Shown: positions 27,851 through 37,543 of the stretch, piece by piece | Position numbering within the stretch: position 1 is the first letter of the stretch | Layout of the letters: each line of letters opens with the position of its first letter | DNA from: Gramella jeungdoensis | Lineage (GTDB): Bacteria; Bacteroidota; Bacteroidia; Flavobacteriales; Flavobacteriaceae | Reading direction: 5' to 3' | NCBI RefSeq assembly: GCF_023805255.1 | Contig: NZ_JAMSCK010000002.1 | Coordinates: 496,001-560,000, forward strand | Length of the DNA: 64,000 nucleotides | The notes under the pieces: model-generated | What the model was told of the DNA's origin: nothing | The model's input: the letters and a program-made list of their open reading frames with translations, nothing else | Database searches by the model: none | Made by a program: the position numbers and the translations under genes

Positions 27851-29656
27851 ATGAATGCTTCAAAATATATATTCGCTTTAGTAGCCATATTATTCAGTAG
27901 CCTTACAAAAGCCCAGGAAATAGTGCCTGAAACTTATATAAATCCGCTGGATATAGATTATTCCTATATGGTTTATAATTCAGCCAATAATATTTCTTAT
28001 CGTTCCGGAGCAGATCCGGCGGTAATTGAATATCGCGGGGAATACTTCATGTTTGTGACACGTTCTTTTGGGTACTGGCATTCCAAGGATTTGATCAATT
28101 GGGAGTTTATTAGGCCAGAACAATGGTTCTTTGAGGGATCTAATGCTCCAACCGCTTTCAATTATAAAGATTCGCTGGTATATTTTGCTGGTGATCCCGC
28201 GGGTTATGGTAGTATTCTTTACACCGATGATCCCAAAAAAGGTGAGTGGACACCCACTGCATCAATTTCCAATAATATCCAGGATTCTGAATTATTTATT
28301 GATGATGACGGGAAAACTTACCTGTACTGGGGCTCGTCTAACGTCCATCCCCTTCGTGTGAAAATGCTGGATAAAGATGACCGTTTTCTTGAAACCGGCG
28401 TTAAGAAAGATCTTATTAACCTGGTAGAAGAAGAACATGGCTGGGAACGTTTTGGTGAAAATAATTTCCATCCCACCTTAAAGGAAGGATACATGGAGGG
28501 AGCCTCCATGACCAAGCATGATGGCAAATACTATTTGCAATATGCGGCGCCAGGAACACAATTTAATGTGTATGCAGATGCTGCTTATATTGGTGAAACT
28601 CCCTTGGGGCCTTTCAAATACATGAAAAATAACCCTATGAGCTTTAAGCCGGGCGGTTTTACTAATGGCGCAGGCCATGGAGTTACAGTGAAACAGACCA
28701 ATGGTCAGTACTGGCATTTTGCGACTATGGCGCTGGCTTCTAATTCTCACTGGGAACGCCGTTTATGCATGTTTCCAACTTATTTTGATGACGAAGGCCT
28801 GATGTATACAAATACGAGTTATGGGGATTACCCTTTGTTTGGCCCCGATCATCCTACCAAAGCGGGTCAGCATACTGGTTGGATGTTGCTTTCCTATAAG
28901 GGGAAAGCCACGGTTTCTTCTTCCAAAATGCAGGTGCGGAAGAGCACCGCGACAGATGGGGATTATGATATCACCGAAATGCCTTTGGAAAAAAATAGCG
29001 AAGGTGAAATCATCTCAAAGTTGCTTACTGACGAAAGTCCTAAATCCTTCTGGGTCGCTGATGCCAATGATGATAAACAGTGGGTCGAGATCGAAATGCT
29101 GGCGCCTGGAAATATCTACGCTTTTCAGTTGAATTTTCATGATCAGGACTCAGAGATTTATACCCGTATCGATAGTTTACGACACAGGTTTACACTGGAA
29201 ATCTCAGAGGATGGTAAAAATTGGAAGACAGCTGTAGACAGAAGTAATAGTTACGAAGATGCACCTAATGCCTATATCACACTTAACGAACCGGTAAAAG
29301 CAAAATATGTTCGCTATAACAATGTGAAAGTTCCGGGAAATAACTTGGCCCTATCCGAAATAAGGGTTTTCGGTAAAGGATTGGGTAAAAAACCTGCAAA
29401 AGTAAAAGGCTTCATGGTGACACGAGAGGAAGATAGAAGAGACGCTTCCTTTGAGTGGGAACCGGTTAAGGGAGCTCAGGGATACAACATTCGCTGGGGC
29501 ATTGCACCAGATAAGTTGTATCAGTCCTGGTTGATTTATGATAAAAATGAACATTTTATGCGCAATCTTGATCGTGATACAAAATATTATTTCAGTATTG
29601 AAGCATTTAATGAAAATGGGATCTCAGAAAGAACTGAGGTTCAGGAAGTGAAATAA
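27851..29656 (+). CDS. GH43-like glycosidase with discoidin-like and FnIII domains
   Basis: 601 residues from ATG 27851, after the GH3 stop; an earlier TTG/ATT-type start overlapping GH3 is unlikely. Signal peptide ends T-K-A-Q. The five-bladed propeller (about 25-355) has the GH43 triad pattern: Asp in S-G-A-D-P-A-V, Asp in I-Q-D-S-E-L-F-I-D-D-D-G and Glu in Y-M-E-G-A-S-M. A discoidin/F5-8C-like domain follows (about 390-510; L-S-E-I-R-V-F), then FnIII (about 515-600). GH43 activities range over beta-xylosidase, arabinofuranosidase and galactosidase, so this enzyme may remove a side chain. The specific activity cannot be assigned. Confidence 0.82.
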   Translation: MNASKYIFALVAILFSSLTKAQEIVPETYINPLDIDYSYMVYNSANNISYRSGADPAVIEYRGEYFMFVTRSFGYWHSKDLINWEFIRPEQWFFEGSNAPTAFNYKDSLVYFAGDPAGYGSILYTDDPKKGEWTPTASISNNIQDSELFIDDDGKTYLYWGSSNVHPLRVKMLDKDDRFLETGVKKDLINLVEEEHGWERFGENNFHPTLKEGYMEGASMTKHDGKYYLQYAAPGTQFNVYADAAYIGETPLGPFKYMKNNPMSFKPGGFTNGAGHGVTVKQTNGQYWHFATMALASNSHWERRLCMFPTYFDDEGLMYTNTSYGDYPLFGPDHPTKAGQHTGWMLLSYKGKATVSSSKMQVRKSTATDGDYDITEMPLEKNSEGEIISKLLTDESPKSFWVADANDDKQWVEIEMLAPGNIYAFQLNFHDQDSEIYTRIDSLRHRFTLEISEDGKNWKTAVDRSNSYEDAPNAYITLNEPVKAKYVRYNNVKVPGNNLALSEIRVFGKGLGKKPAKVKGFMVTREEDRRDASFEWEPVKGAQGYNIRWGIAPDKLYQSWLIYDKNEHFMRNLDRDTKYYFSIEAFNENGISERTEVQEVK

Positions 29657-29694
29657 AGAAAAAACCAATTACCAATTTTTAAAGTTTAACTAAA

Positions 29695-31968
29695 ATGAAA
29701 AATTTTAATCTGTCAGTTGCTCTACTGTTTTTTTTAGGGCTTTCCTGCCTTCAGGCACAGGAAAGAATTCCGGAAGTGGAAGAACTGCTTAAAAAAATGA
29801 CCCTGGAGGAAAAAATAGGTCAGCTTAATCTTTTAACTCCAGGTGGAGGTGTGGCCACAGGTTCTGTTGTAAGTGAAGGTGTGGAGGCTAAAATAAAGGC
29901 TGGTAAAGTTGGAGGAGTTTTCGGAGTTTCGAGTCCTGCAAAAGTGAGACAGGCTCAGGAATTAGCCGTTAAAAACTCCCGTTTGGGAATCCCGCTACTT
30001 ATCGGGTCTGATGTTATTCATGGATATAAAACCACTTATCCAATTCCACTTGGACTTTCTGCCAGCTGGGATATGGACCTGATCAAAGAGGGCGCCCAGA
30101 TGGCCGCAAAAGAAGCTACGGCTGACGGGATTAACTGGAACTTTTCTCCAATGGTAGATATTGCCCGTGATCCAAGATGGGGTCGTATTGCAGAGGGAGC
30201 AGGTGAAGATCCATACCTAGGATCACAAATTGCAAAAGCAATGGTCCAGGGATACCAGGGAGAGGATCTTACACAGCCACACACTATGATGGCAACTGTG
30301 AAGCATATGGCATTATACGGAGCACCTGAAGCCGGTAGAGATTATAATACTGTTGATATGAGCCGACTTAAAATGTTCAATGAATACCTGCCTCCTTATA
30401 AAGCAGCGGTAGATGCCGGAGTGGGAAGTGTAATGACTTCTTTTAACGATATTGACGGAATCCCAGCCTCAGGAAATAAATGGCTTTTAACCGACCTTTT
30501 AAGAGATAGATGGGGGTTTGACGGATTTGTGGTATCAGACTATACCTCGGTCAACGAAATGATCGCACATGGCCTTGGAGACCTTCAGGCGGTTTCTGCC
30601 TTGGCAATTAACGCCGGACTGGATATGGATATGGTTGGAGAAGGCTTTTTAACTACCCTGAAGAAATCGGTCGAAGAAGGAAAGGTTACCGAAGAACAGA
30701 TCACGAAAGCGGCGAGAAGAATTCTGGAGGCAAAGCATAAGATAGGCCTGTTGGATGATCCTTACCTGTATTCTGATGAAAGTAGACCTGACAAAGATAT
30801 ACTTACCGAAGAGAACAGGAAACTGGCACGTAAAGCCGCTACCCGTTCTTTTGTGCTGCTTAAAAAGCACAATAATACACTTCCGCTGGCCAAGGATGCC
30901 AATATTGCACTCATTGGTCCATTAGCGAATAATAAGAATAATATGCTGGGAACCTGGGCACCTACGGGAAATCCCCAATTGTCAGTTCCAATTCTTGAGG
31001 GACTTAAAAATGTTGCACCAAACGCAAATATCACTTATGCGAAGGGAGCTAATATCTCTGATGATAGCACTTTTGCAAAAAAAGTAAATGTGTTTGGCCA
31101 AAGAATACAGATCGCTGATGAGTCTCCTGAAACCCTACTAAAGGAGGCTCTTGATCTGGCTAAAAGTTCAGATGTGGTCGTGGCAGTGGTTGGTGAAGCT
31201 ACTGAAATGAGTGGAGAGGCGGCCAGCCGAACCGATATCACTATTCCTGACAGCCAGAAAAAACTGATCCGTGAACTTGCAAAAACAGGCAAGCCAGTAG
31301 TATTGGTCTTAATGAGTGGTAGACCGCTGGATATTTCAGAAGAAATGGCCCTGTCGGTAAGTATTCTTCAGATCTGGCATCCTGGAGTTGAAGCAGGAAA
31401 TGCAGTAGGTGATGTTTTATTCGGAGATTATAATCCCTCAGGAAAACTTACCAATAGCTGGCCTAGAAGTGTTGGACAGGTTCCAATACACTACAGAATG
31501 AAGACTACTGGAAGACCGGGACCTGAATCAGGTGAATTCCAGAAATTCAAGTCCAATTACCTGGACTCTCCTAATACTCCGCTACTTCCATTTGGTTATG
31601 GTCTTAGTTATACTACTTTCGAATACAGTGATGTTAAAGCCAGTTCTAAAGAGCTGAATGCCGATGGTTCAATAGAGTTAAGTGCTACTGTCACCAATAC
31701 TGGAAATTATAATGGAGAGGAGATAGTTCAGCTTTATATAAGAGATGTAGTGAGAAGTGTAACTCCTCCCGGGAAAGAACTTAAAGGTTTCCAGAAGATA
31801 GCTCTCAAAAAGGGTGAATCTAAAACGGTAACTTTTACTATCTCTCCCGAAGACCTTAAGTTCTATAATTATGATATTGAATATGTGTATGAACCCGGTG
31901 AATTTGAATTTTTCATCGCGGGAAGTTCAGATTCTGAATTTGATGGCACTTTCACATTGAAAAAGTAA
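29695..31968 (+). CDS. GH3 beta-glucosidase, copy 2
   Basis: 757 residues; signal peptide ends C-L-Q-A-Q. Same three-domain layout as copy 1. The nucleophile is Asp282 in G-F-V-V-S-D-Y, and V-K-H-M-A replaces the K-H-F of copy 1. R-D-P-R-W-G-R-I-A-E-G-A-G-E-D-P-Y-L-G is shared. The two GH3 proteins are close paralogues (both carry I-P-E-V-E-E-L-L and Y-G-L-S-Y-T-T-F) separated by the GH43-like gene. A GC-rich terminator after this gene ends the main enzyme operon. Confidence 0.93.
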   Translation: MKNFNLSVALLFFLGLSCLQAQERIPEVEELLKKMTLEEKIGQLNLLTPGGGVATGSVVSEGVEAKIKAGKVGGVFGVSSPAKVRQAQELAVKNSRLGIPLLIGSDVIHGYKTTYPIPLGLSASWDMDLIKEGAQMAAKEATADGINWNFSPMVDIARDPRWGRIAEGAGEDPYLGSQIAKAMVQGYQGEDLTQPHTMMATVKHMALYGAPEAGRDYNTVDMSRLKMFNEYLPPYKAAVDAGVGSVMTSFNDIDGIPASGNKWLLTDLLRDRWGFDGFVVSDYTSVNEMIAHGLGDLQAVSALAINAGLDMDMVGEGFLTTLKKSVEEGKVTEEQITKAARRILEAKHKIGLLDDPYLYSDESRPDKDILTEENRKLARKAATRSFVLLKKHNNTLPLAKDANIALIGPLANNKNNMLGTWAPTGNPQLSVPILEGLKNVAPNANITYAKGANISDDSTFAKKVNVFGQRIQIADESPETLLKEALDLAKSSDVVVAVVGEATEMSGEAASRTDITIPDSQKKLIRELAKTGKPVVLVLMSGRPLDISEEMALSVSILQIWHPGVEAGNAVGDVLFGDYNPSGKLTNSWPRSVGQVPIHYRMKTTGRPGPESGEFQKFKSNYLDSPNTPLLPFGYGLSYTTFEYSDVKASSKELNADGSIELSATVTNTGNYNGEEIVQLYIRDVVRSVTPPGKELKGFQKIALKKGESKTVTFTISPEDLKFYNYDIEYVYEPGEFEFFIAGSSDSEFDGTFTLKK

Positions 31969-31990
31969 TCCTTTTAGTTTTAGTTTGTTG

Positions 31991-32025
31991 AGCCCCGGTT
32001 GTTGATTGTGACGCCGGGGTTTTTT
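31991..32025 (+). terminator. Terminator after the second GH3 gene
   Basis: GC-rich stem AGCCCCGG (31991-31998) / CCGGGGTT (32014-32021), containing one G-U pair, followed by T-run. It ends the GH144-esterase-GH3-GH43-GH3 operon. Confidence 0.85.
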
Positions 32026-32114
32026 GTAATAATTAATATCAATAAAGGAAAAGTTATATTTATATAATGCACTTAAGCTGGCTCAGATAACCATAAGGAG
32101 ATAAAACAATTTAT

Positions 32115-33728
32115 ATGAAAAATGTCCCTTCCTTTAAAATTTTGATTTTTGCGTTGATTTTAACTCTTAGCTATTCCAATAAAATATTTGCGCAAAAACA
32201 GCCCAATATTTTATTGTTAATTGCTGAAGATATAAATCCATATCTAGGATGTTATGGAGATTCAATAGCAAAAAGTCCAACCATCGATTCGCTGGCTGCT
32301 CAGGGAATAAGATTTGATAGAATGTACTCTCCTGTTGGGGTTTGTGCTCCTTCACGTTCAGCTTTGATGACTGGTATGTTTCCTACATCCATAGGGACAA
32401 ATCATATGCGCACAGGAGGTGGACCGCTGGCACATCCATTCCGGATGCCTTCATACCAGGTGATTCTGCCTGAAGGAATGAAAGCTTTTACTGAATATAT
32501 GAGGGCTGCGGGATATTTCTGCACCAATAACCGCAAAACAGATTATCAGTTCAAGAACCAGTTAAGTTTTTGGGATGAAAGTAGTAATGAAGCCACCTGG
32601 GAGCATCGACCTAAGGATAAACCTTTTTTCTCTGTATTTACTTATCTGGAGTCCCATGAATCTAGACTTTGGGAAAGCAAGAATGATACATTATGGGTGA
32701 AACCTGGAGAAGTGACTCCGCCACCATATTTACTGAATGATTCCATCGGGAAAAGGGATTATGCCATCATGTACAGCAATATCTATCGTATGGATCAAAG
32801 GGTGAGAAGTGAGATAGACAAAATAAAAAAAGAGGGGTTGCTGAATAATACTATTATCATCTTCATGTCAGATAACGGAGGGCCGATGCCACGGCAAAAA
32901 CGTTCTCTTTATGAGAGAGGAACCAGGATCCCCTTTGTCGTGGTTTTTCCTGATGGGAGCCAAGCCGGAACTAATGATGATCGAATGTTGAATATGGCTG
33001 ATATTCCGCCAACCATTTTGTCTCTAGCAGGAATTAAACCGCCAGGTCATATGGAAGGTAAGGCCTTCTTAGGTGATTATGCTGAGAATTCTGGGAGGGA
33101 TTATGTGTTTTCCATCAGAGAGCGAATGGATGCTGATTATGACAAACAAATAAGTGTTCGCGATGAAAATTATCGTTATGTCCGTAACTATTTACCTCAC
33201 CAGCCCGAGTATCTGGACATTGGATATAGACTGAATCTCGCCTCAATGCGTAAAATGCTGGAGATCAAAAATGATCTGAATAAGGCTCAGGCTTCCTGGT
33301 TTACTTACCCGCGACCTAAAGAAGAGCTTTATTATACTTCTGAAGATGAACATGAAATGACAAATCTGGCAGGAGATCCAGATTATAAAGATATACTGGA
33401 TGAGATGCGCTTACTTGCCGATGAGGTTGAAGAAGAATATTGGCCATACAAGGATTTAACAGAGTACGAGCTTATCGATAAAATTGGCAATACCGGAGAT
33501 ATCCAGGTGGCTAAACCTTCTGTCAATATAGAAGGTAACAAAGTGACCTTATCTTCTTCAACTGAAGGAGCTTCATTTGTTTATCAGATAAATGGAGATG
33601 GAAATAAAGATTCATACTGGGGTTATTACATAGAACCCATTTCATTAAAAAAAGGGGATAATCTCAAAGTTATCGCTACACGGGCAGGATATGAACAAAG
33701 TGAGATGTTAGATTTCACCTTTCTCTAA
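32115..33728 (+). CDS. Secreted S1-family sulfatase with C-terminal beta-sandwich
   Basis: 537 residues; signal peptide ends N-K-I-F-A-Q. Metal ligands: L-L-I-A-E-D (Glu-Asp instead of the usual Asp-Asp), nucleophile Cys77-Ala-Pro-Ser-Arg in G-V-C-A-P-S-R, and F-M-S-D-N-G-G-P near residue 254. The C-terminal 70 residues (about 465-537) look like a chitobiase/hexosaminidase C-terminal-type sandwich. The family removes sulfate esters or N-sulfate from sugars and needs formylglycine conversion. It follows the main operon after a terminator and may have its own promoter. Subfamily unassigned. Confidence 0.88.
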   Translation: MKNVPSFKILIFALILTLSYSNKIFAQKQPNILLLIAEDINPYLGCYGDSIAKSPTIDSLAAQGIRFDRMYSPVGVCAPSRSALMTGMFPTSIGTNHMRTGGGPLAHPFRMPSYQVILPEGMKAFTEYMRAAGYFCTNNRKTDYQFKNQLSFWDESSNEATWEHRPKDKPFFSVFTYLESHESRLWESKNDTLWVKPGEVTPPPYLLNDSIGKRDYAIMYSNIYRMDQRVRSEIDKIKKEGLLNNTIIIFMSDNGGPMPRQKRSLYERGTRIPFVVVFPDGSQAGTNDDRMLNMADIPPTILSLAGIKPPGHMEGKAFLGDYAENSGRDYVFSIRERMDADYDKQISVRDENYRYVRNYLPHQPEYLDIGYRLNLASMRKMLEIKNDLNKAQASWFTYPRPKEELYYTSEDEHEMTNLAGDPDYKDILDEMRLLADEVEEEYWPYKDLTEYELIDKIGNTGDIQVAKPSVNIEGNKVTLSSSTEGASFVYQINGDGNKDSYWGYYIEPISLKKGDNLKVIATRAGYEQSEMLDFTFL

Positions 33729-33775
33729 ATGAATCTAATGGTCTTCAACAGGAATTGATTTATCTGAAATTTTAT

Positions 33776-36352
33776 TTATAACTTTTCCAGTTTTATTCCT
33801 GAAAGGATGGGCTTGCCACTTTCAGGATTGAACTGGATATTAATTTCATCTTTCGTGCTTATTTCATAATTCAATTCTACTGCCTGCAGGATTCCGTAAT
33901 CTCTTGCAAGGTTGAGGTCCTGTTCCGCCAATTCACCATTTATAAGAATATCAAAACTTCTTACTTCGTCTGAAGTTTTATTTTGATCAGACCCCAGGTT
34001 ATAGATGTTCTCTGTGGAGGCTCTTCTATTAGGTTCTGCCATTAAAAGGGAGATCCTGTATCTTCCCGCCGGGACATCAAATTTATAGGATTTCAGTCCT
34101 TCCCTCATGGTTTGATACAGAGGTTCCTTGGTGGTAACCTTGATATTGGAAGCAGTTCCCTGGAATTTACTTTTGGACTGCTGAAATACTTCGCCGCTTA
34201 CATAGCCAAAGGAGTTTTCTGAAAAAGCCTGGTCGCTTATCCAGATCTCACCGGTTTCCTCATCTACAAAATCACTGTGACTGCCTACATTGATCCTAAT
34301 AGGTTTATTTTGAATATTTTTGATAAGGTTGTTTCTGAATTTAACTTCAATATTTCTATGGTAATCAGCACTTCCTGAAATTGCTTTTATTGAATGCTTT
34401 CCTTCTTCCAGGTTGAGATCGAATTCAGCAATATTGTCCTTTACAATAGCCTCTTTTTCGATATTATCATCAATCTGAAGCTTTACCTTTTTGGAATTTG
34501 AGAAGACTTTCAGTTTTACCTTTTCATTTTGATCTATAAACCGTGTAGTGAAATTCTTACCGGCGATATAAACATAATCCTCTTTATTTAGCCTCGCTTT
34601 GTAGTAATGATAGATGTCTTTTGGTTCCCGGTTAAAATTCACAAGGCCTTTCTGATTGATATATGGCCGACTGTCCTGCCTGCCGGAAGAACCAAAATCG
34701 GCAAAATTCCAGGCTGCCATTCCCAGCATATAATCCCGTTCCATGATCTGATTCAGGTAACTAACATGGCTTTTTAACTGATAAGCTTCACTAAAATCCC
34801 AGGGTTTTGGCTCGTTGGTCTGTATCCTGGAATCACTTCCCGGTCCATATTCAGAAATAAGTAGTGGTCTTTCCGGATATCTATTGTGCTGTTCATCCAG
34901 GAATTTTCCAAGGTTTTCCAAACCAGGTGTATACCATCCAAAGTAGAGATTCCATCCTATTACATCTGGAATGTCGGCGATCTTAGATGTATTATATATT
35001 TCATTTTCATGAAGAGCCATTACACTTAACCTGGAAGTATCGAGTTCTTTGGTGGCAGCTTCAAGTTTTTCAGCCAGTTCCACGCTGGTCTTGATCTTAG
35101 CATTCTTATCGGCTTCACTCATGTCTCTGGTAAATACCAGTCTGATAAAGATCTCGTTCATATAACCCCAGAACACGATCGAAGGATGATTATAAAGCTG
35201 AAGTATCTGTTCCCGCTGCATGTCTATGGCATTCTGGTGATAGGCTTCGGTATCTGTCACATCATTGATCACCGGAACTTCTGTCCATACCAGTAATCCA
35301 AGTTCATCACATATTCTGTAAACATCGGGATCCTGAGGATAATGAGCCGTTCTTATGAAATTACTCCCCATATCCTTGATCATCTGGTAATCTTTCCTGT
35401 GAATTGAGTTAGGAACGGCGTTACCCATATTCTCGAAATCCTGGTGTCTGTTCGCTCCTATAAGTTTGATGGGTTTTCCATTCAGAATAAACCCTTTTTC
35501 AGGATCGGCTTTAAACCAGCGGCACCCAAAACTTGTAGAATAACTGTCCATTATTTCTCCGGAATCCGGGTCTTTCAGGTTTGCGGTGATCTCATAGAGA
35601 TGAGGCTGCTCAGGAGACCAGAGTAGGGGGGCTTTAATTTCAAAATCTACAGAAAAATTAGAACCATTTTTAATATCTGGAGTCAAAGTCTTTATGAGCT
35701 TTCCATTAGGATCGGTGACTTTGATTTCAAGTTTCGGGTTCTTTTTTCCCGATCTGACGATTTCTCCGGAAAAATTCAATTTAGCAAGCTTTTCAGAGAC
35801 TTCGGGAGTTTTTACCAGTAAATTTCCTGCAGCTTCTCCTTCAAGTTTAAAATGATCCTTTCCGGTAACTATTAATTCCACATCACGATATATTCCACCA
35901 TAAAAATTGAAATCGGCTTCCAGTGGAGGGATATTCTGATTATGGGAGTTATCAACCAGGATTCTTACCTGATTGGCTTCTCCAAAATTCAGGTACTCCG
36001 ATAATTCAAAAATAAAGGCTGTATAACCTCCGGTATGTTCACCAACCGGTTTGTCATTAATAAAAATCTGGGTATGTTGATTGGCTCCTTCAAATTTCAG
36101 GAATACAGATTTGGCTTCCCATTCTTTGGGGATAAAAACCTGTTTCTCATATGTTCCTGTTCCTCTGAAATAGTCACCTTCATTGAAAGCATCCTGAGAG
36201 TTCCAGGTATGCGGGATATTTACGGTTTCAATTTTCTCGCTATTCTCCTTCTGAAATTTCCAGCCTGAATTAACTGTTTTTACCAGGCGCTGTGCCTCGG
36301 TGCTGAAACTTACGAAGAGAACTCCGGCTAATATGATCTTAAAAATCTTCAT
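33776..36352 (-). CDS. GH2 family glycosidase (beta-galactosidase-like) with malectin domain
   Basis: 858 residues; signal peptide ends F-S-T-E-A-Q. Order: sugar-binding jelly roll (about 25-175; N-I-P-H-T-W-N, F-E-G-A-N-Q-H), Ig-like domain (about 185-285), TIM barrel (about 290-590; G-A-N-R-H-Q-D), then a malectin-type domain (about 690-855). The acid/base is Glu400 in G-Y-M-N-E-I and the nucleophile Glu501 in L-I-S-E-Y-G. GH2 includes beta-galactosidases, beta-glucuronidases and beta-mannosidases, so the sugar is not certain. It is last in a minus-strand operon of esterase, PHP protein and GH2, facing the main PUL operon. Confidence 0.9.
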   Translation of the reverse strand: MKIFKIILAGVLFVSFSTEAQRLVKTVNSGWKFQKENSEKIETVNIPHTWNSQDAFNEGDYFRGTGTYEKQVFIPKEWEAKSVFLKFEGANQHTQIFINDKPVGEHTGGYTAFIFELSEYLNFGEANQVRILVDNSHNQNIPPLEADFNFYGGIYRDVELIVTGKDHFKLEGEAAGNLLVKTPEVSEKLAKLNFSGEIVRSGKKNPKLEIKVTDPNGKLIKTLTPDIKNGSNFSVDFEIKAPLLWSPEQPHLYEITANLKDPDSGEIMDSYSTSFGCRWFKADPEKGFILNGKPIKLIGANRHQDFENMGNAVPNSIHRKDYQMIKDMGSNFIRTAHYPQDPDVYRICDELGLLVWTEVPVINDVTDTEAYHQNAIDMQREQILQLYNHPSIVFWGYMNEIFIRLVFTRDMSEADKNAKIKTSVELAEKLEAATKELDTSRLSVMALHENEIYNTSKIADIPDVIGWNLYFGWYTPGLENLGKFLDEQHNRYPERPLLISEYGPGSDSRIQTNEPKPWDFSEAYQLKSHVSYLNQIMERDYMLGMAAWNFADFGSSGRQDSRPYINQKGLVNFNREPKDIYHYYKARLNKEDYVYIAGKNFTTRFIDQNEKVKLKVFSNSKKVKLQIDDNIEKEAIVKDNIAEFDLNLEEGKHSIKAISGSADYHRNIEVKFRNNLIKNIQNKPIRINVGSHSDFVDEETGEIWISDQAFSENSFGYVSGEVFQQSKSKFQGTASNIKVTTKEPLYQTMREGLKSYKFDVPAGRYRISLLMAEPNRRASTENIYNLGSDQNKTSDEVRSFDILINGELAEQDLNLARDYGILQAVELNYEISTKDEINIQFNPESGKPILSGIKLEKL

Positions 36353-36361
36353 GTTAATATT

Positions 36362-37543
36362 TTAATTTTTTGAAACTGGTTGGGTCCATGCTACTTCAGT
36401 ATCTCCTTCCCGATAAGGATTTTTCTTAGCTTTATCTGAGATTATCTTCGCTCTCACGAACAGAACGTCATCCGGAATTTCAAAACTGGCTTTGGTTTTA
36501 CTGGTCTTTTTTAATACTTCACTTGTCGTAGTACCTTTTTTCACACCAATGAACTGGATCTTATAATTCACACCAGCCTCTTCTTCAATATCTATAAAAA
36601 GTTCATTGTTTTCAAACTTCATCTCGGAGAGTTCAACACCGGTACTTGCGTAGAAATCACCTGCTTCCATAGCTTCAATGATAGAACCCGGACTAAGTTC
36701 TTCAGATCTTACTACCACCCAGCCTCTTCCGGCATTGCTGTATTTTTCTCCGAATTTATGATAGTGATGGCTATCATCTGTGGCAATTCCCAGCAGCAGT
36801 GGTTTATTCATGGAATGATAAGCGATATTTACCTGGTCCCACATCTGTTCGGTACTATCATGAATGCTATCCCCGTAATTATTCACATGGGGATGACCAT
36901 TGAAAACCTCAAAGAATCTTTCACCGTCGATTTGAATGATATCTTCAGCTTTAACGGCATAAGTAAAGTTGGGATGGTTAAGGTGTTGTAAGACAGGCTC
37001 ACCAGTCTCTTCTTCCTGAGCCATAATTGCATCCAGATTATTCTGAATAAGTTCAACAATTGTATTTCCTTTTTCAGGTTTAATGACCTCCTTAATGTTT
37101 ATGGCGCCCATATGAACCGCTTTATCCTCGAGGTACGAGGTGACTTCTTCAGCCTTGAAGATCATGAATTTCTCAGGTTCTTCAAAAAGAGGGCGGAAAT
37201 CCTTCAGCGTTTTTAGCTGAACATGTAGTCCTTTCTCATCCCTTTTTTGATTGACCCAGTCTTCTCCGTATTTATTCAGATAATCCTTAAAAGCATTTTG
37301 GTAAAGGGAGTCATTGGAAATGGTCTTCCATTTCTCTCCTTCGGCTATAATATTGTGATCTGAAAGTGCTACGAACTGATATCCATTCTTTTTATACCAA
37401 TCCATGATCATTTCAGGAAATTCGTCACCATCACTCCAATATGAGTGCGTGTGCAGATTACCTTTGTACCATTGAGTATCCTGGGCTTTAAGGCCGGAAA
37501 TCAAAAAGCTTATTAGTAGAAATGTTAGTAGGGGCTTTTTCAT
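36362..37543 (-). CDS. Secreted PHP-domain phosphoesterase-like protein
   Basis: 393 residues; signal peptide ends G-L-K-A-Q. The PHP metal motifs are present in order: N-L-H-T-H (about 29-33), S-D-H-N (about 60), Glu in K-A-E-E-V-T, H-L-N-H-P, and A-T-D-D-S-H-H. The fold is known from histidinol phosphatase and polymerase PHP domains; exported ones are expected to cleave phosphomono- or diesters in the periplasm. A PHP protein inside a PUL is unusual and suggests a phosphate substituent on the glycan, although this is inference. It overlaps the upstream esterase gene by 4 bases and lies 9 bases before the GH2 gene. Confidence 0.83.
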   Translation of the reverse strand: MKKPLLTFLLISFLISGLKAQDTQWYKGNLHTHSYWSDGDEFPEMIMDWYKKNGYQFVALSDHNIIAEGEKWKTISNDSLYQNAFKDYLNKYGEDWVNQKRDEKGLHVQLKTLKDFRPLFEEPEKFMIFKAEEVTSYLEDKAVHMGAINIKEVIKPEKGNTIVELIQNNLDAIMAQEEETGEPVLQHLNHPNFTYAVKAEDIIQIDGERFFEVFNGHPHVNNYGDSIHDSTEQMWDQVNIAYHSMNKPLLLGIATDDSHHYHKFGEKYSNAGRGWVVVRSEELSPGSIIEAMEAGDFYASTGVELSEMKFENNELFIDIEEEAGVNYKIQFIGVKKGTTTSEVLKKTSKTKASFEIPDDVLFVRAKIISDKAKKNPYREGDTEVAWTQPVSKN

